Assembly (NCBI RefSeq): GCF_025685545.1
Contig: NZ_JAGSYC010000025.1
Span: 186,001 to 250,000 of the forward strand
DNA: 64,000 nucleotides
Source: Granulicella paludicola
GTDB lineage: Bacteria > Acidobacteriota > Terriglobia > Terriglobales > Acidobacteriaceae
Direction of reading: 5' to 3'
A program made the position numbers and the translations under genes. Position 1 is the first letter of the stretch, and the number at the start of each line of letters is the position of its first letter. Positions 8,155 through 16,714 of this stretch are shown piece by piece. The notes beneath the pieces were generated by a model. It made no database searches. It was not told where the DNA came from and saw only the letters and a program-made list of their open reading frames with translations.

Positions 8155-9159
8155 CTACCAGAGGGGCGCGACCGGTTGTTCGATCCACTGGACAGCCTTG
8201 CCGCCGGAGGCTGCCAGGATAGCCGCTAAGTAGGGCTTCGCAGCAGGATCGTAAATCACGGTGATGGAGCCAGGAGAGCCGTCGTGGCCTGCCAGGCCAT
8301 CATGGCCAGCAAGGCCATCGGAGCCAGACATGCCGCTGGGTGTGCCGATGCCGCCAGAGCCGCCACGGCCTGCGCGGCCGCCGGTGCCACCCCGCCCCCC
8401 GGAGCCTCCGCTGGATCGCAGCGTGAGGGAGCCTCCCTGCGGGTCAATCAGGTAGTAGCGTGTTTTTGCATTGGAGGCCGTTACCTCGGCCTCAAGCAGA
8501 ACTGGAGTTCCGACAAGCACGGTTACCTTCGCCTGCACGACTGGGCCATCGCTTCCATCTCCGCCATTGCCGCCATCGGTACCGTTGCCACCGCTGGAGC
8601 CGTTGCCACCCGCTGAAGGATTGTTGGGGTCGATGGAACCGGTGGAACCATCTGTTCCGTCGGTGCCTGCCTGTCCGTCGCTGCCGTTGTTGCCATTGGC
8701 ACCGCTGTAGCTGGCAGAGAAGGGATAGACATACGTGAGCGGTATGTCGAGCGTGGCGTGCAGATCAGGATGACTCGGCACCGCGACGTCTATGTGTCCG
8801 ATTTTGCCTTGGCTGAGCCGGGGATCGTGTGGGAGCGAAAGAACACCCTTCTTATAACCGACGACAGTCGGCGTGACCACGAGGTCAGACCAAAGGATCT
8901 TGCCCTTGCCTTTGCCTTCGGTGGTCCATACTTTGCCTGTCGTGTCAGTGAAGGTGGCGACGAGCGGCGTCTTCTCTCCCGGAGCGACAGCCGGACCGTT
9001 CGGCAAGGTGACTTCCATGTTGGTGACGGGTAGCTTGGCGAGGTACACCTTTGCGCCGACGAAGACCTGGATGCGGTTGCAGCCGCTGAGCGCGAGCGTG
9101 CTTATCAGCATCAAGCTGCCTGCAAACCTGGCAACGACCGACGAGGAGATGCGACCCAT
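8155..9159 (-). CDS. Collagen-like Gly-rich lipoprotein
   Basis: A 334-residue protein with a lipoprotein signal (MLISTLALSGC, cysteine at about residue 27) and GGAG 6 nt before the ATG. The first 150 residues look like an Ig/beta-sandwich (VTNMEVTLPNGPAVAPGEKT...). Two Gly-rich tracts follow: about residues 153-207 (GSDGQAGTDGTDGSTGS and GGNGTDGGNGGDGSDG) and about 251-302 (GGRGGTGGRAGRGGSGG, then a GLAGHD duplication). They are separated by a beta-rich segment. Much of both tracts follows the Gly-X-Y pattern of bacterial collagen-like proteins. It is convergent with the GH79-like gene, with 11 bp between stops. A surface spacer, adhesin or assembly role is inferred. Confidence 0.72.
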   Translation of the reverse strand: MGRISSSVVARFAGSLMLISTLALSGCNRIQVFVGAKVYLAKLPVTNMEVTLPNGPAVAPGEKTPLVATFTDTTGKVWTTEGKGKGKILWSDLVVTPTVVGYKKGVLSLPHDPRLSQGKIGHIDVAVPSHPDLHATLDIPLTYVYPFSASYSGANGNNGSDGQAGTDGTDGSTGSIDPNNPSAGGNGSSGGNGTDGGNGGDGSDGPVVQAKVTVLVGTPVLLEAEVTASNAKTRYYLIDPQGGSLTLRSSGGSGGRGGTGGRAGRGGSGGIGTPSGMSGSDGLAGHDGLAGHDGSPGSITVIYDPAAKPYLAAILAASGGKAVQWIEQPVAPLW

Positions 9160-9252
9160 GGAGGACTCCGTTCCTAAGGCTGAAGCCTGACCGCTGAGGG
9201 TGCAGACACAGCCTTGCGTTGGAAGTTTCGGGTCGCGACAGATTGTTGCACC

Positions 9253-9738
9253 TTAGCGGGGGTTGGCCTTGCGAGAGCGCGAGTTGTGATTCGAGAGCAG
9301 GCCCTCGAGTTCTTCCTTGAACTCGTTGACGTCCTTGAAGTCGCGGTAGACGCTGGCGAAGCGGATGTAGGCGACGGTGTCGATCTCTTTGAGGCGCGCC
9401 ATGATCAGCTCGCCGACCGAGGCGGTGGAGCGCTCGCGTTCGGCGCTGTCGACGACGAAGGCTTCGACGGCGTCGACGATCTCCTGCATCTGCGTGACGG
9501 AGACCTTGCGCTTCTGGCAGGAGTGGAGCAAGCCGGAGAGGACCTTCTGGCGATCGAAGTTCTCACGGCGGCCGTCCTTCTTGACGACCATGTAGGGAAT
9601 TTCATCAAGGCGTTCGTAGGTGGTGAAGCGCTTGTTGCAGCGCTCACACTCGCGGCGGCGGCGGATGGACTCGGCCTCCTTGCTTTCGCGACTATCGATG
9701 ACCTTGTCCTGGGTGAAACCGCAGTACGGACATTTCAT
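9253..9738 (-). CDS. nrdR: Transcriptional repressor NrdR
   Basis: A 161-residue protein, the usual NrdR length. The N-terminal zinc ribbon has Cys3, Cys6, Cys31 and Cys34 (MKCPYCG...CERC), followed by the RRRRxCxxCxxRFTTYE signature and an ATP-cone domain (VVKKDGRRENFDRQKVLSGL). NrdR senses ATP/dATP and represses ribonucleotide reductase genes by binding NrdR boxes. No ribonucleotide reductase gene is in the window and I see no NrdR-box pair here. An AAGG ribosome site lies 7 nt from the ATG. The C-terminal tail (NSRSRKANPR) is slightly longer and more basic than in Escherichia coli. Confidence 0.97.
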   Translation of the reverse strand: MKCPYCGFTQDKVIDSRESKEAESIRRRRECERCNKRFTTYERLDEIPYMVVKKDGRRENFDRQKVLSGLLHSCQKRKVSVTQMQEIVDAVEAFVVDSAERERSTASVGELIMARLKEIDTVAYIRFASVYRDFKDVNEFKEELEGLLSNHNSRSRKANPR

Positions 9739-9828
9739 TAGGCCTTCATTCTAGCAAGCAGCGACGATAGCTGGCTTTGCGTGCGGATACACTGGTGGGG
9801 TTCTTGATAGCAGACGGGGAGTTTCGCG

Positions 9829-10296
9829 GTGAAGAGTCTTCACGCAATGTTGCTGGTGGCGGGGATCGCATTGGGGACGGCAGGTGTCCAGCACCCTGCT
9901 GTCGCGCAGAGTACGGGTGTGACGGCGACGCTGAAAAGCGATCTGCAAGCTGCGCTGACAACAACACAGAGCTTCGATGCGCTGCGGATGAAGGCTGCGA
10001 AGACGGCTACTGGTCTGTGGGTAATGACCGTTGCGCCGGAGGGTATTGGCTGGGGTGCAGGTACGAAGGATGGGACGCAGCACTCCGAGGCGACGGTGGC
10101 GGTGGGCTGGTACGACGCTGACGGCAAGCTGATGGGGAACCTGGCGCAGGAGCAGATATTCAAGCGGGTGATTGTCGATGGGGATGCTGTGTACTCGATG
10201 AGAGTGCAGGTGCCGCCGGGGGCGGTGCGGCTGCGCTTTGTGGTGCGCGATGCTTTGAACGGTCACATGGGGACGGTGGACCTGACGACGTTCTGA
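9829..10296 (+). CDS. Small secreted protein, similar to the C-terminal domain of acidobacterial VWFA-related proteins
   Basis: A 155-residue protein with a GTG start (GGGGAG 7 nt upstream) and a clear signal peptide ending HPAVAQS. The mature part is a beta-rich domain with the pattern VGWYDADGKLMG...VQVPPGAVRLRFVVRDALNGHMGTVDL. The PGAxRLRxVVRD...G.MGTxDL ending recalls the tail that follows the VWA domain in acidobacterial VWFA-related proteins, but no VWA domain is present. That relation is from memory, not a search. Its 3' end overlaps the convergent membrane-protein gene by 34 bp. Function unknown. Confidence 0.6.
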   Translation: MKSLHAMLLVAGIALGTAGVQHPAVAQSTGVTATLKSDLQAALTTTQSFDALRMKAAKTATGLWVMTVAPEGIGWGAGTKDGTQHSEATVAVGWYDADGKLMGNLAQEQIFKRVIVDGDAVYSMRVQVPPGAVRLRFVVRDALNGHMGTVDLTTF

Positions 10297-11339
10297 GTGG
10301 GGCGCGTCATCTCGCGTAGGCTGATGCCTTGCAGGTATGCGGTGAGCAGGCCGATGGGGACGACGGTGAGATTGTTGACGCAGAAGATCACGGTCGCGCA
10401 GGCGGTGGCTGTCTCGACCGGCACGGCGAAGAGGGTGTGCATGGCGGTGGCGAAGAGGGCGATCTGTGTGAACCAGCCGATGATCGGTAGCTGAACGATG
10501 CCGCCGCCAATACCGGTGGCGAGAATCAGCATGGTGGCGGAGAAGCTGAAGGTGGCGAGTTGCGGGGTGGCGCGAAAGGCGGTGGCGCCGAGCAGATAGC
10601 AGCTGGCGATGCCCAGCCACATCGAGAGTGAGAGCGACATGGCGGCGGCGAACTCGCCGAAGGTGGTAATGGCGCGAAAGCCCTGCTGTAGATCGAGCAT
10701 CCGGGCTGCGAGGGCGGGAGCGAGTTTGGGAGCGATAGGGCGGAGTAAGCGCTCGGCGAGGACTGCCAGCCGTGCACCGGCGACGCGGATGGAGATGGCA
10801 GCCGCAGCCAGGACGACGGTGGCAGCCAGCGACAGGACGCCGGTATGGGCGAAGGCTTCATGGTGCGGCATGGAGGAAGGTGCGAAGGCCAGCGCGGCGG
10901 AGAAGAGCGTGGCTGCGGCGGCGAGGTCGAAGGTGCGCTCCATCGAATAGACGGCGATCTGGGTGGTGACGGCGGTATGGGTGCGGCGCGCGATCATATA
11001 GGGACGAGCGAGGTCGGCCACGCGGCCGAAGATGGCGACGGCGGTGAAGCCGATGATCTGCGCGGGCAGCATCTGCAGGGTGGTGGTCTTGCGGGTGGGA
11101 CTGAGGAGCACCGCCCAGCGTGCGGCTCGAAGCACATAGCAGAGGTTAATGACGACGACAGCGAGGACGATGCGTGTCCAGGAGACGGCCCATAGCTGCG
11201 TGTGCAGAGGATGCCATGAGGCTGCGATGCGGTCGCGGGTGAGCCAGAGAGCGACAGATGCCGTTAGCAGAAAGAGCAGCAGAATGGCAACGCGTCGGGT
11301 CTGATTTTTTACGGGGAGGTTCGCGGTATCCGTCGTCAT
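10263..11339 (-). CDS. Flippase-like integral membrane protein (LPG synthase transmembrane/UPF0104 family)
   Basis: A 358-residue polytopic protein with about eight helices. Family features are VINLCYVLRAARWAVLL near residues 65-80 (the conserved RAxRWxxLL element), FGRVADLARPYMIARR, YSMERTFDL, and GIGGGIVQLPIIGWFTQ. This corresponds to the lysylphosphatidylglycerol synthetase TM-region/UPF0104 family, proposed to move lipids or lipid-linked precursors across the inner membrane. No aminoacyl-transferase domain is attached, so it is not a full MprF. The gene lies 18 bp downstream of the lytic transglycosylase on the same strand, which suggests an envelope role. Its 3' end overlaps the convergent secreted-protein gene by 34 bp. 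Confidence 0.8.
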   Translation of the reverse strand: MTTDTANLPVKNQTRRVAILLLFLLTASVALWLTRDRIAASWHPLHTQLWAVSWTRIVLAVVVINLCYVLRAARWAVLLSPTRKTTTLQMLPAQIIGFTAVAIFGRVADLARPYMIARRTHTAVTTQIAVYSMERTFDLAAAATLFSAALAFAPSSMPHHEAFAHTGVLSLAATVVLAAAAISIRVAGARLAVLAERLLRPIAPKLAPALAARMLDLQQGFRAITTFGEFAAAMSLSLSMWLGIASCYLLGATAFRATPQLATFSFSATMLILATGIGGGIVQLPIIGWFTQIALFATAMHTLFAVPVETATACATVIFCVNNLTVVPIGLLTAYLQGISLREMTRPTQNVVRSTVPM

Positions 11340-11357
11340 GGCTTAGATGACGATACG

Positions 11358-12128
11358 CTACGGCAGAACGGCCGAGGCCATCGCTGTGCCGGGAGATGTT
11401 GCGTGGGCGGCGGCGAGCTGAGCGGAGTGTTTGGCAGCTTGTCTGGCGGCTTCGGTGCGGCGGATGAATTCCCTTTCGACGCGGGCGACATAGGCGCGCG
11501 TCTCGCGGTAGGGAGGGATGCCGTGATAGCGAGCCACGGCTGCCGGACCTGCGTTGTAGGCGGCGAGAGCGAGCGAGAGGTTGTTTTTGTACTGCGTGAG
11601 CAGCGCGTCGAGATACTTTGCGCCGCCGTTGATGTTCTGGTCAGGCTTGAAGGCGTCATCCACACCGAGATCGCGCGCCGTACCCGGCATCAGCTGCATG
11701 AGGCCACGGGCTCCGGTGCGTGAGACAGCGCGGGCGTTGCCGCCGCTCTCGGCCTTGACGACGCTGGCGAGAAGTTCGACATCGATATTGTGCTGCTCGC
11801 CGGCGTGGGTGAGGATCTCACGCATATCTGGCGCGGCGGAGGCAGGCAAAACAACGGCAACTGCCACTGGCTTTGGAGGGTCGGGTAGCGTTTCAACGCT
11901 GACTATTTTGTCTGCGGGAATGAGAATGAAGTTGTTGCTGGTCTCAGTGGCATCGGCGGAGTAGAGATAGAGCCGCACGTGGCCTGCATCTTCTGATTCA
12001 TGGCGTGTGCAGTCATAGGAGAAGCCGGTGGTCAGATTTACGCGCTCGAGCGCATGGGCCGCAGGAGTGGCGCAAAGCGCACACACGGCTGCCATCAGCG
12101 GAAGGCGATTTGGAGAGCGACGAAGCAC
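11358..12128 (-). CDS. Secreted lytic transglycosylase (SLT domain)
   Basis: A 256-residue protein with a GTG start and a signal peptide (LMAAVCALCATPAAHA). An N-terminal beta segment with one cysteine (residues 28-85) and a Pro/Ala linker precede the SLT domain from about residue 100. The catalytic glutamate is E127 in VVKAESGGN. The other family motifs are GARGLMQLMPGTARDLG, DQNINGGAKYLDALL and ALAAYNAGPAAV. It cleaves peptidoglycan with formation of 1,6-anhydromuramic acid and acts in the periplasm. The Ala-rich C-terminus is not conserved. It probably shares a transcript with the downstream flippase-like gene (18-bp gap). Confidence 0.9.
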   Translation of the reverse strand: MLRRSPNRLPLMAAVCALCATPAAHALERVNLTTGFSYDCTRHESEDAGHVRLYLYSADATETSNNFILIPADKIVSVETLPDPPKPVAVAVVLPASAAPDMREILTHAGEQHNIDVELLASVVKAESGGNARAVSRTGARGLMQLMPGTARDLGVDDAFKPDQNINGGAKYLDALLTQYKNNLSLALAAYNAGPAAVARYHGIPPYRETRAYVARVEREFIRRTEAARQAAKHSAQLAAAHATSPGTAMASAVLP

Positions 12129-12173
12129 TATCTATGAGACTAGCATCGCCGGCCTGGGGTTAGCACCCGAAAG

Positions 12174-13097
12174 CTAGGAACCGAGCGGTACAAGCGCGTC
12201 CTGGAGGGCGCTTTCGATAGCGTCGGCGACGCCGTCCTCATCGTTCGGCGCCGTGATGGCCCAGCCGTTGCGGCGGGCGAGTTGCTTAAGGTCCTCGGGC
12301 GCGTTGGCCATCAGCACGGCCGAGCCTGCGAGCTTCAGCATCGGCAGGTCGTTCCAGTTGTCGCCGATAGCGAGGATGTCGTGGGTGGAGATGCCGCGGA
12401 GCGCGGCGAGCTGGGTAAGGGCAGAGGCCTTCGAACAGCCCGCGGGCAGAATGTCGACGATGGAGAGATCGCGCTCGGGGTAGCTGGTGCGGTGCAAGGT
12501 AATTTCTGTGTCTGGTCGAGTATCGCTGCCGACGGCACTGATTCGCGGGTCTTCGAGCAGGCGGGCCTCGGCGCGGGCCATGTGCTCGATGGTGCCACAG
12601 AGCATCATCTGGATGGGAGCGTCACCTTGCAGAGAGTCTTCGATATGGTTGACACGCAGAATGTAGGGCTCGTTGCTGCGCATCCACTGACCGATGCTGG
12701 CGTGAAGCTCATCGAGTTCTTCGCAGACGAGAGCGCCTCGGGAGTCTTCACCGGTGGGACCTACGGTGTCGAAGGTGAGCACGAGCGTATTGCGGAACTC
12801 GGAGAGATGTTCGCAGAGCTTGAGCGCGCTCTCGTTCGACATCTGCGAGCGGTGCAGAAGTGCGGAGCCAATGGTCCGGATGACGGTGCCGTTCGAGCTT
12901 ACCAGTGCGCTTGCGGGATTGAGGTGCAGGTCGCGCAGGACGCGCATGGCGTAGCAGTGGCGGCGACCGGTAGCGATGACGACCTCTATGCCTTCCTGTT
13001 CGGCGACGCGCAAAGCGGCGTGATTGCGCGGGCTTACGCGGCCATCGGAGTTCAGCAACGTACCGTCCATGTCGATCGCGATCAGGCGAGGGGGCAT
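12174..13097 (-). CDS. Cof-type HAD-IIB family phosphatase
   Basis: A 307-residue protein starting MPPRLIAIDMDGTLLNS; the nucleophile Asp9 and acid Asp11 form the DxDGT motif I. Motif II is VSSNG, and motifs III/IV are the SKASAL lysine region and the GDNWNDLPML acidic motif. The large insert between motifs II and III is the type-IIB cap. Cof-like enzymes dephosphorylate sugar phosphates or cofactors such as FMN or HMP-PP; the substrate cannot be told from sequence. The frame is open another 91 codons upstream, but the DMDGT context fixes the start. It is divergent from thrC. Confidence 0.9.
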   Translation of the reverse strand: MPPRLIAIDMDGTLLNSDGRVSPRNHAALRVAEQEGIEVVIATGRRHCYAMRVLRDLHLNPASALVSSNGTVIRTIGSALLHRSQMSNESALKLCEHLSEFRNTLVLTFDTVGPTGEDSRGALVCEELDELHASIGQWMRSNEPYILRVNHIEDSLQGDAPIQMMLCGTIEHMARAEARLLEDPRISAVGSDTRPDTEITLHRTSYPERDLSIVDILPAGCSKASALTQLAALRGISTHDILAIGDNWNDLPMLKLAGSAVLMANAPEDLKQLARRNGWAITAPNDEDGVADAIESALQDALVPLGS

Positions 13098-13219
13098 TGA
13101 TTTAGGGTAGGACAAAAGCGGACATTGGGTTTGAGTACGTTTGTTACCGCCATAGTTTCCGTGGATTCTTGTGTCCTGACGGAAGAAACATGGCGATAGG
13201 CGACAGCTAAAATGGAGGT

Positions 13220-14488
13220 ATGCCGAAGATCGCTTACCTCGAATGCTCCCGTTGCCACCACAAAGTTTCCGCCGACACCCCCCAGACACTCTGCCCGATC
13301 GATGCAGGTTCGCTGTATGTGCGCTATGACATGGAGGCGGTGAAGAAGACCGCGCGGCGCGAGCGGCCATCAGAGATTGCCGCGGCTGCGAATGCGGAAG
13401 GAAAAACCGCTGCAGGCATGTGGCGTTATGCCGATGTGCTGCCCGAGGTGACGCCCGTGACGTTGGGCGAAGGCTGGACGCCGATGTTGAAGAGCCGTCG
13501 TTATGAGGGTCTCTTCGTGAAGGAAGAAGGAGCGAACCCGACGGGCACCTTCAAGGCGCGTGGGCTCGGGCTTGCGGTGACGATGGCGAAGCACTATGGT
13601 TTGCGTCATCTTGCGGTGCCATCTGCGGGAAACGCTGCGGGTGCGCTGGCTGCGTATGCGGCTGCGGGGCAGATCGCCGCGCATATTTTTATGCCGCAGG
13701 ATGTGCCGTTCGCGAACTATCTGGAAGGCGTCATCTATGGAGCGGATGTGACCATGGTCGATGGCTTGATCTCCGATTGCGCTCGCATGGTCGGCGAGCG
13801 GATTAAGGCGCAGAAGGAGGCTGGCACTGCGGCGGAGGATGTGTGGTTCGACATCTCGACGCTGAAGGAACCGTTCCGCGTCGAGGGCAAGAAGACGATG
13901 GGTTACGAACTCGTGGAGCAGCTGGGATGGGAGTATCCCGACGCGGTGTTCTATCCGACAGGTGGAGGCGTTGGCCTGATCGGGATGTGGAAGGCGTTTG
14001 ATGAGATGGAGCAGCTGGGGTGGGTTTCAGGCAAGCGTCCGCGCATGTACGCGCTGCAGGCTGCGGGTTGCGCGCCGGTGACGAAGGCGTATGACGAAGG
14101 CAAGGACGCGAGCGAGTTCTTCCAGAACGCTGCCACCTTTGCTGCCGGTCTCCGTGTGCCGAAGCCCTATGGCGACAGCATCATCCTGGAGATTCTGCGG
14201 GCGTCGGGCGGCAAGGCTGTGTCTGCCGATGATGCGGCGATCCTGGCTTCGATCCTTGACTGGGCGAAGGAAGAGGGGATCTTCCTCTCGCCCGAGGGGG
14301 CAGCTGCGACGGCTGCGTATGATTCACTACGCGCGAGTGGGGAGATCAAGGCTGGCGAGCGGGTTGTGTTGTTCAACACGGGCGCTGGCTTGAAGTACAC
14401 CGACATGACTGCGGAAGCGATGCATCTGAAGCGGCCAGGATCGCTGCCGACTTCGCTGCCGGTGGGCGGAATCATCACTCCTGTTTAA
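13220..14488 (+). CDS. thrC: Threonine synthase
   Basis: A 422-residue PLP enzyme of the fold-II family. The N-terminus carries a CxxC...C segment (LECSRCHHKVSADTPQTLC), a rubredoxin-like knuckle common in archaeal-type and acidobacterial threonine synthases. The PLP lysine is K112 in NPTGTFKARG. Phosphate-binding PSAGNAAGALAAYAA and the glycine loop PTGGGVGLIGMW follow. It converts O-phospho-L-homoserine to threonine in the cytoplasm. The ATG sits directly after TGGAGG. No thrA or thrB is adjacent. Its stop overlaps the convergent FUSC gene by 4 bp. Confidence 0.92.
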   Translation: MPKIAYLECSRCHHKVSADTPQTLCPIDAGSLYVRYDMEAVKKTARRERPSEIAAAANAEGKTAAGMWRYADVLPEVTPVTLGEGWTPMLKSRRYEGLFVKEEGANPTGTFKARGLGLAVTMAKHYGLRHLAVPSAGNAAGALAAYAAAGQIAAHIFMPQDVPFANYLEGVIYGADVTMVDGLISDCARMVGERIKAQKEAGTAAEDVWFDISTLKEPFRVEGKKTMGYELVEQLGWEYPDAVFYPTGGGVGLIGMWKAFDEMEQLGWVSGKRPRMYALQAAGCAPVTKAYDEGKDASEFFQNAATFAAGLRVPKPYGDSIILEILRASGGKAVSADDAAILASILDWAKEEGIFLSPEGAAATAAYDSLRASGEIKAGERVVLFNTGAGLKYTDMTAEAMHLKRPGSLPTSLPVGGIITPV

Positions 14489-16617
14489 AGCGTGGAGAGC
14501 TCCGCTGCAGTGCGTTCGAGCACAGAGACCTGGCGCTCGATGCGGCGGAGTTGTTCGCTGGGGAGAACTGTCGATTTCAACGCGTCGTTGTTGCCTGTGG
14601 GCGAGAAGGTCTCGTTCGTCGCCAGAGCCTGGGAGACGTTCTTCAAACGCACGCTGTATGAACTGAGCAGATCACAGGTAGCCTGATCGGCGCGACCGAT
14701 GGCAGCGATGGTGGTGATTGTCTGCGTGAGCCGACGAAGGTAGGTGGTGAAGGTGAGGGCTGCGGCGTTGAGTCGAGATGTGCGGTCGTGGCTTGGGTTC
14801 AGCGGCAGGGAACCTTCGAGCAGGGCACGATCGAGGGTCTCCTCGGCTTCGTTTGCTGCAAGACCGCAGAGGCGGCGCGCGGGAGCCAGGTGGGTACGTT
14901 CGGCCTCGATGCGGGCTGCAGAAGCAAGACCTCCGGCTTGCTGCCAGAAGCGCAATACGGCTTCCAGGTAGGCGGCGTCGGCGCTGGATCCTCGACTGAG
15001 CAGGCGCGGCAATTGCAGGCTTTCGCGTTCAGGCCAGAGCAGCAGCATCGCGAGCACGGAGATCAGCGCGCCGAGGAAGGTCATGCTGACGCGGACGGCG
15101 GCGAATCGCCAGTCGTGCAGATGAGGCAAGGTCATCAGCACGATGGTGGGTGTGAGGAAGAAGCTGTACCAGGCGTAGTCGACGGCGTAGAAGGCGACAG
15201 CAGCGCCTGCGCCGAGGCTGATGAGCGCGATGAGACCCCACTCGCCGGGGATGGCGGCGGCGAGCAACGCGGCGATGACGGCGCCTGCAATGGTCCCACC
15301 GACACGCTGCGTAGACTTGCGGACCGTCTCGCCCGTGTAAGGTTGCAGCACGATCAGCGAGGTCATGGCGAGCCAGTAACCGTGCGTGACCTGGGTTCCG
15401 CGAATGTGGACGAAGTGGGTGATGAACTCGTCGAGCGCAACGACCGCACCCAGGCGAAGAGCATGACGGAAGCGCAGGGAGCCGCGCGTCAGGTTAGCCC
15501 GCAACGTGTCCAAGACGGGCAGGCTCAGGAAGAGTGGCGCTGGCGATTGAGGTGCGGATGGGGATGCCTTCGTCGGGCGATGCGGCTCATAGCCGGTCCA
15601 GATGGCGCGGATGGATTCGTAGAGGACCTGCAGGGTGAAGAGGGTGTCTTCGAGCGCGGCGTTGAGGTGAGGTGCGTCCGGGAGCGTGGCGGCGATGGGC
15701 TGCAGTGTGCGGCGCAGGTCGATCCAGAGCGAGCCTTCGTGGTCAAAGGCAACGGCGCGGTCGTATGGCTCGTTGCGTAACGCGGGTTCAATGGGCTCGA
15801 TAGCGCGGAGTAACCATTGGACGATGGCGCTGCGTTGCTGCGCGGCCTCTTCGCCAGTAAGTTCATCGAGGCGAAGCAGACGTGCCATCAGCAGGTCGGC
15901 GCTCTCGGTGATGACGCTGAGATTGCGAGCTCGAACGGTGCGCGAGGGCATGCGCGCGGGTGAGGCAGCGAGGGTCTGCTGTGCGAGTTCGAGGCGCAGG
16001 CGAAGATGTGCGAGGGCTTCGTTGTAGGTGGCCACGTCTTCGGCGTCGCGAGTTGCCGGAAGCTGTTGGATGAGTTGCGCGAGAGCGGCATAGACATCAG
16101 CGATGGCGAGGCGAGCAGGGCGGAACGGATCGGTAGGCCAGAGAACGAGCGAGAGCAGACCTGCCCAGAGTGCTCCGAGCGTGAAGTAAGCCATGCTGCT
16201 GAAGGCGTGCTCGGCGGTATGTGTGGTTCCGCCGACGGCGACGACATAGCAAATGAGGATGTTGACGCTGGAAGCGGCGAGGGGCTGCGAGACGACGCGG
16301 GCGAGGGTCGCGGCAAAGCAGAAGGCGAAGGTGACGAGGATCTCGACTGGCAGATTGATGCCTGCGAAGACGCCGATGAGAACGGCAAGCGAGCCGCCGA
16401 GCAGCATGGTGACGATGTTGGCAAGGCGCGATCGGTAAGGGCCACCGTTATCGACAAGATTGACGTAGAGGCCTCCGAGGGCTGCCCAGCCAGAGGGTTT
16501 GCCGAAGAGATGGCACACGCTGATCGCGACGCCGACGGCCAGGACCGTGCGCAGACCGCGCGTCCATTGCAGGGAGCGCACGGCGGAGCGGCGGTTTGGG
16601 TTGGGCAGAAGGCGCAT
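14485..16617 (-). CDS. FUSC-family inner-membrane exporter (YccS/AaeB-like)
   Basis: A 710-residue protein in two homologous halves. Each half starts with a cluster of five or six helices (about residues 20-170 and 370-500) followed by a long helical cytoplasmic region. The second cluster begins ALRLGAVVALDEFITHF and has TQVTHGYWLAMTSLIVLQPYTGETVRKSTQRVGGT, the conserved FUSC signature. The family exports aromatic carboxylic acids or drugs. I start at the ATG at 16617 (MRLLPNPNRRSAV), where membrane topology begins; the 97 codons upstream are Pro/Ser-rich and unlikely. No partner HlyD or outer-membrane factor is adjacent. The substrate is unknown. Confidence 0.85.
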   Translation of the reverse strand: MRLLPNPNRRSAVRSLQWTRGLRTVLAVGVAISVCHLFGKPSGWAALGGLYVNLVDNGGPYRSRLANIVTMLLGGSLAVLIGVFAGINLPVEILVTFAFCFAATLARVVSQPLAASSVNILICYVVAVGGTTHTAEHAFSSMAYFTLGALWAGLLSLVLWPTDPFRPARLAIADVYAALAQLIQQLPATRDAEDVATYNEALAHLRLRLELAQQTLAASPARMPSRTVRARNLSVITESADLLMARLLRLDELTGEEAAQQRSAIVQWLLRAIEPIEPALRNEPYDRAVAFDHEGSLWIDLRRTLQPIAATLPDAPHLNAALEDTLFTLQVLYESIRAIWTGYEPHRPTKASPSAPQSPAPLFLSLPVLDTLRANLTRGSLRFRHALRLGAVVALDEFITHFVHIRGTQVTHGYWLAMTSLIVLQPYTGETVRKSTQRVGGTIAGAVIAALLAAAIPGEWGLIALISLGAGAAVAFYAVDYAWYSFFLTPTIVLMTLPHLHDWRFAAVRVSMTFLGALISVLAMLLLWPERESLQLPRLLSRGSSADAAYLEAVLRFWQQAGGLASAARIEAERTHLAPARRLCGLAANEAEETLDRALLEGSLPLNPSHDRTSRLNAAALTFTTYLRRLTQTITTIAAIGRADQATCDLLSSYSVRLKNVSQALATNETFSPTGNNDALKSTVLPSEQLRRIERQVSVLERTAAELSTL

Positions 16618-16659
16618 CGGGTCTCTTCGAGTGTAGATGCGGGGCGAGAGCGGAAAGAA

Positions 16660-16690
16660 AACAGGCAATCCCTGTAAGGGATTGCCTGTT
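16660..16690 (-). terminator. Terminator of the DUF3761 gene
   Basis: A perfect 14-bp stem, AACAGGCAATCCCT with AGGGATTGCCTGTT, around a 3-nt loop. On the minus strand it is followed by TTCTTTCC. It lies 24 bp after the stop of the gene at 16715-17242 and 43 bp before the FUSC start. Confidence 0.85.
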
Positions 16691-16714
16691 GGTGTTGCGA
16701 GCTTCGAAGTTAGG

